This document shows, piece by piece, positions 52,093-59,980 of a stretch of 64,000 bases of DNA. The stretch covers positions 1 to 64,000 of the forward strand of contig DASZTS010000110.1 in assembly GCA_035547915.1 (NCBI GenBank), read 5' to 3'. The notes under the pieces are model-generated. The model did not search any database. It saw only the letters and a program-made list of their open reading frames with translations, and was not told where the DNA came from. Source of the stretch: DASSFG01 sp035547915 (lineage in GTDB: Bacteria > Planctomycetota > Planctomycetia > Pirellulales > JAICIG01). The number at the start of each line of letters is the position of its first letter. Positions within the stretch are counted from its first letter, which is position 1. Both the position numbers and the translations under genes were made by a program.

Positions 52093-53040
52093 TTAGTGGT
52101 GATGGATCGCGGCGCCGATGAATAGGGCGGACAAGAAGGTAAACACATACGCCTGCAAAAAGGCAACGAACAATTCCAACAAGCTGAACAACGTCGAACT
52201 GATCACGCTGATGAACGTAACCAACAGCCATTGTCCCGGACCGTGCGAGGCCGCTACAGCGATCAGCCCCATGATGCCCAACAACACTAAGTGGCCGGCC
52301 ACCATATTCGCGAGCAGACGCACGCTGAGGATGAAGTGCTTGATGCACAAGCTCATCACTTCGATCAAGAAAATGATGATCTTCAACGGGAACAACAACA
52401 CCGGCAGGTCGATGTGAGGCACCAGATTCTTCCAGAAACCGACGAATCCGAACTGCCTCATGCCAGAAACCACCGTCGCGGTGAACGTCACGCAAGCCAA
52501 GCCGCCGGTGACGGCAAACACGCCCGTGGGAGCACCAAGCCAGGGAATCATCCCGAAAAGATTGCACGTCAGCACGAAGAAGAAAATCGTCCAGAGCAGG
52601 GGAGTGAATCGCTCCGCCTCGTGCTTGCCCATGGCGGGCACGGCAACCTGATCACGCACGAAGAGCAAGATGGCTTCGAGCAGATTCCAGACCTTGCCGC
52701 GCGGAGGACCGCCCGTCGAAATACGGCTTGCGATGCGAGAAAAGACCAAAACCAACAGAGCGGCTGCCAGCAACTCCAGAATCATGAACTTGGAGATGGC
52801 GAAGCCCGACTCTTTGTCGTGCAGATTCTTCAGCGTGGCGAAGGGCTGCGGGATGATGATCTTACCCGAAAGCGCCTTGCTGAAATCGGCGGCCGTGGCC
52901 TCGGGATAGTCGGCCGTCAGGTGGGGTATGAAGGAGAATTTCTCCTGTACGGCTTCGCGACTTGCGAAGTCGTACCGCCACATGAATTTCGGCACCTCGA
53001 AGAAATAGCCGTCCTTGATATGTAGTACCGGATCGGCCAT
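52093..53040 (-). CDS. atpB: ATP synthase Fo subunit a
   Basis: 315 residues. About 95 residues precede the first clear TM helix (FMILELLAAALLVLVF), compared with roughly 30-40 in E. coli. Five to six TM helices follow; the essential Arg is in LSVRLLANMVAGHLVL and the last helix ends AYVFTFLSALFIGAAIHHH. It forms the proton half-channels next to the c ring. Together with the leaders on b and c, it suggests a larger outward-facing part of Fo. Confidence 0.95.
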   Translation of the reverse strand: MADPVLHIKDGYFFEVPKFMWRYDFASREAVQEKFSFIPHLTADYPEATAADFSKALSGKIIIPQPFATLKNLHDKESGFAISKFMILELLAAALLVLVFSRIASRISTGGPPRGKVWNLLEAILLFVRDQVAVPAMGKHEAERFTPLLWTIFFFVLTCNLFGMIPWLGAPTGVFAVTGGLACVTFTATVVSGMRQFGFVGFWKNLVPHIDLPVLLFPLKIIIFLIEVMSLCIKHFILSVRLLANMVAGHLVLLGIMGLIAVAASHGPGQWLLVTFISVISSTLFSLLELFVAFLQAYVFTFLSALFIGAAIHHH

Positions 53041-53043
53041 CGC

Positions 53044-53490
53044 CTAATGTCCTTTCCACGCCATGGCACTTCGCTTCGCTTCGCCCGCGCGTAGCACGCC
53101 TACGAGGAGCAAGGTCTCGACGACCAAGACGATCAGGAAGAAGATCACCATGTAGTCGAACAACCCGGCACGCGACAACGGCCCTTGCACGGCCGTCGAA
53201 GCGGTGATTACGAGCAGCGGCAGAAAGAAGCGGATAAAGCCGGCCGCCAAAATGCCATGCACACCCCAACGCGTGCCGGACAACATGCCGGCCAATACCA
53301 GGGCCGCCACCCCTGACAGGCCGCAAGTCATCGCGGCGACGGCGACGGCCATGGAACCCACCGGGCCCTGGCGACCGTGAGCCATCAATCCGGTCAGCCC
53401 TGCGCACAGGACGGTCGCCAGAACAAGGACACTGCACGCCGCCGGCAGCCGAATCCCGCCTCGGCGCTGAATGTGCTCACCCACTGCCAT
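53044..53490 (-). CDS. AtpI-like membrane protein of the atp operon
   Basis: 148 residues from ATG 53490 with AAGGA close upstream; an alternative TTG at 53514 is less likely. Four hydrophobic segments and a short basic C-terminus (GEAKRSAMAWKGH). Hydropathy and position between the AtpZ-like gene and atpB match AtpI-type proteins, which assist c-ring assembly or Mg2+ supply. Sequence motifs are weak. It overlaps the end of the AtpZ-like gene by 14 nt and ends 3 nt before atpB. Confidence 0.7.
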   Translation of the reverse strand: MAVGEHIQRRGGIRLPAACSVLVLATVLCAGLTGLMAHGRQGPVGSMAVAVAAMTCGLSGVAALVLAGMLSGTRWGVHGILAAGFIRFFLPLLVITASTAVQGPLSRAGLFDYMVIFFLIVLVVETLLLVGVLRAGEAKRSAMAWKGH

Positions 53491-53749
53491 GATCCTTATT
53501 CCGACGATCGGCAACCCGACCGCTCGTTGGCTGGCCAGGGGCCCGTTTCGCGATCGTCAACAAGTAAACGACGCCCGATATAAGACCGACAGCAAAACCT
53601 ATAAGACTGAGGAACCCTGTCCCCAATCGCTTGTCGAGCCAGACACCGCCCAAGCCGGGCAAGACCATCACCAATGCCGCAGCCATGATCCTGGATACCC
53701 AGGTCATAGCCTCGGAGACGGGCGAAGGCTCGTTTGAGGAGGAATTCAC
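53477..53749 (-). CDS. atpZ: AtpZ/ATPase_gene1-family protein, first gene of the atp operon
   Basis: 90 residues from GTG 53749. Two TM helices: AALVMVLPGLGGVWLDKRLG has the family pattern PxxxGxWLDxxxG, and FLSLIGFAVGLISGVVYLL is the second. Small proteins of this group (PF09527) precede Fo genes in many bacteria and, with AtpI, help assembly or ion supply. ATG 53707 is an alternative start. A strong promoter lies about 150 nt upstream. Confidence 0.8.
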   Translation of the reverse strand: MNSSSNEPSPVSEAMTWVSRIMAAALVMVLPGLGGVWLDKRLGTGFLSLIGFAVGLISGVVYLLTIAKRAPGQPTSGRVADRRNKDHGSG

Positions 53750-53902
53750 GGACGACGTACCCGCCGTGAAATCATTTGCCGCTATCCGCCTATTTCCTTG
53801 CCCGGAAATAGATTAGGTGGCAGAACCGGACTTTTCGACCGACTTGCCTGAGACACTCCCGACCGGCGACCCGACTCGCGCTCGAATCCCTTAAGGAGCG
53901 TT

Positions 53903-53931
53903 AATCTAATAGAGGCAATTTAGGGTGTCAA
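53903..53931 (-). promoter_or_regulatory. Promoter of the ATP synthase operon
   Basis: Minus strand: perfect TTGACA (53926-53931), 17-nt spacer, TAGATT (53903-53908). Predicted start of transcription is near 53896, about 150 nt before atpZ. No similarly good pair was seen inside the operon. Confidence 0.65.
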
Positions 53932-53947
53932 CGGGCCGTAGGGCAAA

Positions 53948-53967
53948 TTCGTGATTTTTTTCACGAA
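53948..53967. promoter_or_regulatory. CRP/FNR-type palindrome upstream of the atp promoter
   Basis: TTCGTGA, six T, TCACGAA: a perfect 7-bp inverted repeat with the GTGA-N6-TCAC spacing of CRP-family sites. Its centre (53957.5) is at about -61.5 from the predicted start of transcription, the position of a class I CRP activator site. Seen directly; the factor is inferred. Confidence 0.5.
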
Positions 53968-54409
53968 GTCTGTTCTTGTTCCGTAACTTGTTTTATGAAA
54001 GCAAGTTGCGTATCGTGTGGGAGCTAACAAGCCATTGCATTCGTTGTCGATCGTTCCACCCTAATTGGGCCGGCGACGACACCCCCCCGTTGCGTTTGAG
54101 CCACACGCTGGTTAGACTCAGAATGGCTACAAATCAGGCCCAGCCTAGCCGGAAGACCTTTACCAGAGACGGTATAGGAGCGTCGGCCTGTGTGGGTGCG
54201 GCGACGCGCCACCACGGTTCGTCGGAGTTTTCCCGGGCGATCGCAAAGGGTCGTTCGGGGCTGCCCAATGCGGCCGGGGACAGCCGGGTACGGTAGCGAG
54301 CAAGTTGGTTGTCAGGGACGGCGGAGATCCCCGCAGCCGGTGTAGCGTATCCGACAACGGAAGCGCCCGGTTTCCAGCAAGATCGTTCATCCGGGAGATG
54401 GTGCAAGCA
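53968..54409. other. Divergent intergenic region between atp operon and DUF4912 gene
   Basis: 442 nt without a supported gene. The DUF4912 frame stays open to 54305, but the extra residues are unlike the family. A minus-strand frame crosses the right half with no recognisable product. No convincing plus-strand promoter. Confidence 0.35.
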
Positions 54410-55582
54410 ATGTCCGCAGCAGAGACACTGACGGCAGAGGCGCTGAGTAGCAAGAACGTCAAAGACCTCGCGCAATTGGCAAAGCGGCGCGGCATCAACG
54501 GCTGGCGCAGCATGCGGAAAGACGAACTGGTCAAGGCTCTTGTCCGCCAGGCACGCGTCGAAGCGGCCAGAAACGGTCATGCGAACGGCAAGAACGGACA
54601 CTCGCCCAAGTCGAGTAGCCGGCGCATCGCCGTGGTACGGGCCGTGCCAGCCAAGAATGGGCACCATCCAGCTCAACCTAAAAAGCGCAATCCGCAGTCT
54701 TTGCGCAAGTTGGCCGAAGCCAAAGCCAAGCTTGCCCGCGACAAGGACCTGGCCCATTCGTCGGCCGGCGATGCCAACGGCGCGATCAAAGACCGTCTGG
54801 TCGTCATGGTGCGCGGGCCCTACTGGCTACACGCCTGGTGGCAACTGTCGCGAACCAGTGTGACCCGTGCCCAGGCCGCGCTCGGTCAAGAGTGGCATGC
54901 CGCGCGGCCCGTGTTGCGGCTCTACGAAGTCTCGGTTGGCACGACGACTACGTCGGCCGAGCGTCCGTTGCGCGACATCGAAGTGCACGGCGGCGTGAAC
55001 GACTGGTACATCGACCTGAAGGATCCGCCCAAGAGCCACCGGCTCGACATCGGCTACCTGGCCCCCAGCGGCAAGTTCTTCGTGCTGGCGCGGAGCAACA
55101 CGGTGACCACGCCCAAGGCGGGGGCCAGTGACTCGATCGATGAGAATTGGTCGGAGGTTGCCGAAAACTTCGACAAGATCTACGCCATGAGCGGCGGTTA
55201 TGAGTCGCATGCCGCCGGCGACCTGCAAGAGCTGTTCGAAGAACGGCTGCGCCGCCCGATGGGTTCGCCGATGATCACCCAATACGGTGCCGGGATCGAG
55301 GGCCTTTTGCCGAAAAAGCGGGGGTTCCACTTCGAGGTCGATGCCGAACTGCTGGTGTTCGGTTCGACCGATCCCGACGCGCACGTCACGCTTCAGGGAG
55401 AGCCGGTCAAGCTCCGACCCGACGGCACCTTCACCATGCGTTTCAGCCTGCCGAACTGCCGCCAGGTCATTCCGGCGGTCGCCGCCAGCCGCGACGGTTT
55501 CGAGCAGCGCACGGTCGTACTCGCCGTCGAACGCAACACGAAGGTCATGGAACCGTTGCTGCGCGATACCAGCAACGAGTAA
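54410..55582 (+). CDS. DUF4912 protein with N-terminal Rho-N/SAP-like domain
   Basis: 390 residues from ATG 54410 (ATG 54398 is possible). The Rho-N-like helical domain covers about residues 8-45 (SSKNVKDLAQLAKRRGING, then MRKDELVKAL), a fold that can bind nucleic acid. A basic, Asn/Lys-rich linker precedes the DUF4912 domain (about 120-255): RLVVMVRGPYWLHAWWQLSR, LRLYEVSVG, VNDWYIDLKDP, YLAPSGKFFVLARSN. A final beta-sandwich-like region (GFHFEVDAELLVFGSTDPDA) follows. Function unknown; some DUF4912 proteins share this domain order. Single gene, diverging from the atp operon. Confidence 0.78.
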   Translation: MSAAETLTAEALSSKNVKDLAQLAKRRGINGWRSMRKDELVKALVRQARVEAARNGHANGKNGHSPKSSSRRIAVVRAVPAKNGHHPAQPKKRNPQSLRKLAEAKAKLARDKDLAHSSAGDANGAIKDRLVVMVRGPYWLHAWWQLSRTSVTRAQAALGQEWHAARPVLRLYEVSVGTTTTSAERPLRDIEVHGGVNDWYIDLKDPPKSHRLDIGYLAPSGKFFVLARSNTVTTPKAGASDSIDENWSEVAENFDKIYAMSGGYESHAAGDLQELFEERLRRPMGSPMITQYGAGIEGLLPKKRGFHFEVDAELLVFGSTDPDAHVTLQGEPVKLRPDGTFTMRFSLPNCRQVIPAVAASRDGFEQRTVVLAVERNTKVMEPLLRDTSNE

Positions 55583-55640
55583 CCGACGCGCTAAGAGCTA
55601 CCGCGCACCCGGCGATTCACGACCCTGCGTCGACTTGTCC

Positions 55641-57104
55641 TTATGCTGCCGACAATTGGTCGATCGGTTTGCCGATCTCGGTGAGCCGCAGGACCTCGCG
55701 TGGCATGTTGGGGGCGAGACGAAGTTGGCCCACGTCGAACAGCGTGTGCATGATGGTGGAAATCAGGTGCTGCGGTCGATAAGGCTCGGTCGACGGGCGG
55801 CTCGCCTGGCCATCGGATTGGCCAATCACCTGGCCCATTTTGAGCCCTCCGCCGAAGAGCAACAGCGGCGTCAATTCTCCGTAATGCTCCCGGCCGCCAT
55901 TCCCGTTGAGACGCGGCGTGCGACCCATTTCGCCGGTCACGACGAGCAGGATCTTGTCCTCCAGGCCGCGTTCGCGCACATCGTCGATGAACGCGCTCAG
56001 CGCGTGATCAACCTGGCCACCCATGCCGTAGATGCCCGCCATCTGTTTCGGGCTGTTGCCGTTGGCGTGATAATCCCAACCACAGTCCGAAACCGTGACA
56101 AAGCCGCAGCCGGCTTCGCACAGCCGCCGAGCGAGCAGTAACTGCCGCCCCAGCAGGTTGGAGACGCGACGCATGTCGTACCAGCGCGTGAGCTCTTCCA
56201 TTCGCAATAGGTGGCTCGTGTCATAGCGGGCCAGGGTGGCGGGGTCTTCCTTCGACAGATCGAAGGCAGCGGCCACGCCGCGCACCACCACGTCGAACGC
56301 CTGTTGCTGGTAATAGGAAAAATTCTCGATCGCCTTCGATAGCTCTGCGCGGCGGCGCAGGTCATCGAGTTCGCGCAACAGGAGAAGGCGACTTTCCAGC
56401 CGCGCGGTGGGCAGCTTGAGTTGCATGTCGTGCTTCAGGTCACTGCCGCCGCTGGGGTCGAAGGCGGAGTATGTTTGGCCGAGCGTACCTGCTTGCGTCA
56501 AAGTCGGCAGGGCCGCCGTTTCGAAGTTCGATTCGAACTTCAGGTTGTCTCGTACGGCTTCTGGCAGGACGAGCACGTTTGTGGGTAAGCCGCTTTGCGG
56601 ATGATTCGTCCCGCGCACGCGAGCATAGACCGCGCTCACCGCCGGGCCAGCCGCTTCGCCTCCGGTAACGACCGGGTTGTAGGTGTGCCCGACATTGCCC
56701 GAGCCGTAAGAGCGCACAATCGCTATCCGATCGGCCCGCTGCGCGAGTTGTGGAAAGGTCGCGCCAAAAGTGATGCCGGGAAGCCGCGTCTGAACCTCCC
56801 CAGTGATCGAGCGGATCTCGCGCGGGGCGGTCATCTTCGGATCGAAGAACTCGATATGCGGCGGCCCGCCTTGCAAGAACACCAGCACGACGGATCGCCC
56901 CGTGAAGATCGAGGCCGCGTCGCCATGGGCGCGGGTGGCCAGCAATCCGCTCAGGCCGAGGGCGCCGCTACCGATCGCGCCGACGCGCAGGAAGTCGCGC
57001 CTGGAGAAACCCTGGCAATGGTGTGTCGGCCGCGTATCGCTGATGGCAAGCACCGGTCGTTCCCCTCGTTCTTCGCGGACAGAAGCGCGATCGTTCCGCA
57101 TCAT
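55641..57104 (-). CDS. DUF1501 protein, Tat-exported (sulfatase-like fold)
   Basis: 487 residues with a twin-arginine signal (SRRDFLRVGAIGSGALGLSGLL, from about residue 34; core SRRDFL). The body is DUF1501: VVLVFLQGGPPHIEFFDPK, IVRSYGSGNVGHTYNPVVTGG, CGFVTVSDCGWDYHANG, VTGEMGRTPRLNGNGGREHYG, related to the alkaline-phosphatase/sulfatase superfamily by its metal-site His and Asp residues. Abundant in planctomycetes, usually encoded beside DUF1549/PSCyt proteins, and thought to act on complex sulfated substrates. Here it is alone; the preceding gene converges with it. Confidence 0.9.
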   Translation of the reverse strand: MMRNDRASVREERGERPVLAISDTRPTHHCQGFSRRDFLRVGAIGSGALGLSGLLATRAHGDAASIFTGRSVVLVFLQGGPPHIEFFDPKMTAPREIRSITGEVQTRLPGITFGATFPQLAQRADRIAIVRSYGSGNVGHTYNPVVTGGEAAGPAVSAVYARVRGTNHPQSGLPTNVLVLPEAVRDNLKFESNFETAALPTLTQAGTLGQTYSAFDPSGGSDLKHDMQLKLPTARLESRLLLLRELDDLRRRAELSKAIENFSYYQQQAFDVVVRGVAAAFDLSKEDPATLARYDTSHLLRMEELTRWYDMRRVSNLLGRQLLLARRLCEAGCGFVTVSDCGWDYHANGNSPKQMAGIYGMGGQVDHALSAFIDDVRERGLEDKILLVVTGEMGRTPRLNGNGGREHYGELTPLLLFGGGLKMGQVIGQSDGQASRPSTEPYRPQHLISTIMHTLFDVGQLRLAPNMPREVLRLTEIGKPIDQLSAA

Positions 57105-57501
57105 AACCTCCCAGCCGGGTTTTTCCGCGCTCGAACTGCGTCTCTACTTCTTTGGCAGGCCACTCCATTGGTGGCGTTTTATGCGATGTTTTCGAGCCGC
57201 GTTGTCTTCTTGCCCGGCCAGGGGTTCCGCGATAGGATACCAGTAATCCTCTGCCATGTTCGTGCTGTCGACGTCCTATTTTGGGGAGCCGATAAGAAAG
57301 TCCGCTGGGCGCCAAAGCAACATCTCGTGCTTCGTGTATAGCCGACGCCCGGAGCCTTGCTCCGGATAAAGCGGCCGGATCACACTAACCGAGATACGCG
57401 GCGCCCACTTTAGTACTGCGGGCTCTCGAAAACCGCGTCGCCACGGCATTGGGGCGGAGGGTTTTTTATGCGCTCGCGGACTCGAAACCGCAGCGAACAT
57501 C
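57105..57501. other. Divergent intergenic region between DUF1501 and larE
   Basis: 397 nt. Open frames on both strands have no recognisable product. CCGGAGC-CTT-GCTCCGG (57349-57365) is a perfect 7-bp hairpin with no T-tract. No clear promoter found. Confidence 0.35.
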
Positions 57502-58368
57502 ATGCTGCCCGGAACTTCCATACCGCTCGCCCCCGATCTGGCGGCCAAACGCGATCGCCTGTTGGGGCTGATGGCCAGCTATGGCAGTTGCGCGGTGGCC
57601 TATTCGGGCGGGGTCGATAGCGCCATTGTAGCGAAGGCGGCCCAACTCGCGCTCGGCGACCGTGCCGTCGCGGTTACGGGCGTGAGTGCCAGTCTGGCCG
57701 AGGGCGAGTTGGCGGCGGCAGAAGAATTGGCACGCCAGATCGGCATACGGCACCGAGTGCTGGCGACGGAAGAGTTCGGCAACGCCGACTATCTACGCAA
57801 CGCGGCCGACCGTTGTTTCCACTGCAAGACCGAGTTGTACACGCAACTCGAAGGGCTGGCCGAAAGGCTGGGAGTGCGGGTGGTCGTCAATGGCGCCAAT
57901 CTCGACGACCGCGGCGACTACCGGCCGGGCATGACCGCCGCCCGCGAGCACGACGTACGTAGCCCGCTCATCGAATGTGAGTTGACGAAGGCCGAAGTGC
58001 GCGAGCTGGCGGCCCATTGGGAGCTATCCGTGTGGGACAAACCTGCCGCTCCCTGCCTGAGCAGCCGGATTGCGTACGGACAGAGCGTCACCCCCGAACG
58101 CGTGGCCATGATCGACCGGGCCGAGCAGTTCTTGCGCGAGCACGGTTTTCGCGAGCTGCGCGTGCGCTATCATGGCGACGATCTGGCGCGCATCGAGGTG
58201 CCGCTCGGCGAGCTGCCTCGTCTGGCGGAGCCCGAGCTGCGTGAAGTGTTGGTCTCGCGGCTCCGTGCGCTCGGGTTCAAATACGTGACGCTCGATCTGG
58301 CAGGATTCCGTTCGGGCAGCCTCAATCAAATCATCGGCGTCGACGACCTGAAGGTGCTTCGTCGTTAG
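57502..58368 (+). CDS. larE: ATP-dependent sacrificial sulfur transferase LarE
   Basis: 288 residues. PP-loop SGGVDS (35-40), DRCFHCKTELYTQL (a conserved CxxC in the middle), NGANLDDRGDYRPGM and KPAAPCLSSRIAYG. Cys185 in the last motif aligns with the sacrificial Cys176 of Lactobacillus plantarum LarE. The enzyme adenylates and inserts sulfur into the pyridinium bis-thiocarboxylate precursor of the nickel-pincer cofactor of LarA. No larA, larB or larC is in the window. ATG 57502 fits the family start. Confidence 0.9.
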   Translation: MLPGTSIPLAPDLAAKRDRLLGLMASYGSCAVAYSGGVDSAIVAKAAQLALGDRAVAVTGVSASLAEGELAAAEELARQIGIRHRVLATEEFGNADYLRNAADRCFHCKTELYTQLEGLAERLGVRVVVNGANLDDRGDYRPGMTAAREHDVRSPLIECELTKAEVRELAAHWELSVWDKPAAPCLSSRIAYGQSVTPERVAMIDRAEQFLREHGFRELRVRYHGDDLARIEVPLGELPRLAEPELREVLVSRLRALGFKYVTLDLAGFRSGSLNQIIGVDDLKVLRR

Positions 58369-58389
58369 AGGCGACGGCGATCGCCGTGC

Positions 58390-59949
58390 CTATTCCGGCA
58401 ACGGCTTGCCGCGCGTTTCGGGGGCGAACCAGATGAGCGTCAGGCCGACCAGATAGATCAAGCTCATCGACGTGCAGGCCAGTGGGTAGCCGCCGGTCAA
58501 CTTGACGCCGAAGAATATGTGGTCGTCTTTGAATTGATCGATCAGGTTGCCGGTTTGGAGGGCGCCGATCGCAGCCAGGATGCGGCCGAAATTGTAGCCG
58601 AACCCTTGGCAGGTGGCCCGCACGCCCGTGCGAAACAGTTCCGGTAAATATAAGGGGAGCCAACCATAAAACGACGCCGTGCAAACCCCCACGGCGAACG
58701 TGCCAAAGAGAAAACTCTTACCGAATACGGGATTGAACTGATAGAGCCAGACGAGCGAACCGATGGAGAGTACGCACAAGAGGGCATAAGTGATCCGCCG
58801 GCCCAGCCAATTCCCGAGCAGCGCCGCGCCGATCGTCCCAACGATGGCGCCGATCGCTGAACACATCTGAGTTTGCTCTTTCGCACCCTTTGCTTGATGG
58901 CTCATCATGTCGGCCCAGGTGGGTGCCCACTGCGCCGCGGCCCAGGTGCCTAGCAGGGCGGTGCCGGCCAGCGCCGCGGCAAGCAACATGCGGCCGATCG
59001 TTTGCCCGGAGTCGGCTGTTGCCCGGCCACTGGCGGCGGCCTCGCGCTTCAGGTAGCGGACCACCGGATAGCTATAACCAAACACGGCCAGCATGACACC
59101 GGCCAGCGTGCCGGTGAGCCGCCACGATAACGGGTTTTCGTCCGAGGCCCAGAGCACGATGATCAGCCCCGGTCCCAGCGATCCGATCAAGACGCCGAAT
59201 AGATCCCTGGTGGCCCAGTGCGAAGTACGGCCGTGGCCGTGCTCCTCTTGCCACCGTTCCGACTCTGGGACGAATAGGCGGATGAGCAAGGTCAACAGCG
59301 CGGGCGCCGTGCCGGCGACCATCATCAACCGCCAGCCGCGGTGCGCGGTGAGCGCATCGGCCCAGCCTGGCGAGAGGCCCATTCGTTGCAGCCAGGTGTT
59401 GATCTCGTCGAGGTGATTAAGAGCGCTTTTGCCGACGATGGCGTCGATCAGATAGCCAACGTTCGCGGCGGCGCCGATCAGGCCGGCCAGCAAGGCGCGC
59501 GATTGGTTGGGCCAGACTTCCATGACGAGCGAGACCCCCAGCGCCCATTCGCCACCCATGCCCAGCGAGGCGATAAACCGCAGCACGCCGATCTGCCAGG
59601 CCGCCTGAGCAAAGCCGCACAGCCCTGTAAAGATCGCGTATGTGAACACGCTCAACGTCATAGCCCGCACACGGCCGATCCGATCGCCGAGCCAACCGAA
59701 AAGCACGCCGCCCGTGGCCGCCCCTACCAAGTAAGTGGCGGTGACAATGCCGATCCAATTGCCGATGGCTGCCTCTTGTTCCGGTAGGGGCTTCTCGCCA
59801 TAGCCGAACAGGTCGGCGATCGCCGGTCGGCCGACGAGGGGAAAGAGACCCTGTTCCACACCATCGAACATCCAGCCCAGCAAGGCTGCCGTGAGGACGA
59901 GCCAATGGCCACGCGTGAGTCGACCGTTTGCTTGGGGGGCGGTTGCCAT
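58390..59949 (-). CDS. MFS transporter
   Basis: 519 residues from ATG 59949, which has AGAGGT about 6 nt upstream. Twelve TM helices; motif A GWLGDRIGRVRAM after helix 2, SLGMGGEWALGVSLVMEVWP in helix 4-5, the pattern of the sialate/aromatic-acid:H+ symporter branch. It likely imports an organic acid or sugar acid using the proton gradient. It is the second gene of a pair (31 nt from the upstream MFS gene) and converges with larE across 21 nt. Confidence 0.87.
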   Translation of the reverse strand: MATAPQANGRLTRGHWLVLTAALLGWMFDGVEQGLFPLVGRPAIADLFGYGEKPLPEQEAAIGNWIGIVTATYLVGAATGGVLFGWLGDRIGRVRAMTLSVFTYAIFTGLCGFAQAAWQIGVLRFIASLGMGGEWALGVSLVMEVWPNQSRALLAGLIGAAANVGYLIDAIVGKSALNHLDEINTWLQRMGLSPGWADALTAHRGWRLMMVAGTAPALLTLLIRLFVPESERWQEEHGHGRTSHWATRDLFGVLIGSLGPGLIIVLWASDENPLSWRLTGTLAGVMLAVFGYSYPVVRYLKREAAASGRATADSGQTIGRMLLAAALAGTALLGTWAAAQWAPTWADMMSHQAKGAKEQTQMCSAIGAIVGTIGAALLGNWLGRRITYALLCVLSIGSLVWLYQFNPVFGKSFLFGTFAVGVCTASFYGWLPLYLPELFRTGVRATCQGFGYNFGRILAAIGALQTGNLIDQFKDDHIFFGVKLTGGYPLACTSMSLIYLVGLTLIWFAPETRGKPLPE

Positions 59950-59980
59950 AGCGACCTCTGCCGAGAACGAGCGGGACGGA

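Noticed and set aside
58374..58387. ACGGCGATCGCCGT palindrome between larE and the MFS gene as a bidirectional terminator
   Set aside because: No loop and no T-tract on either side.
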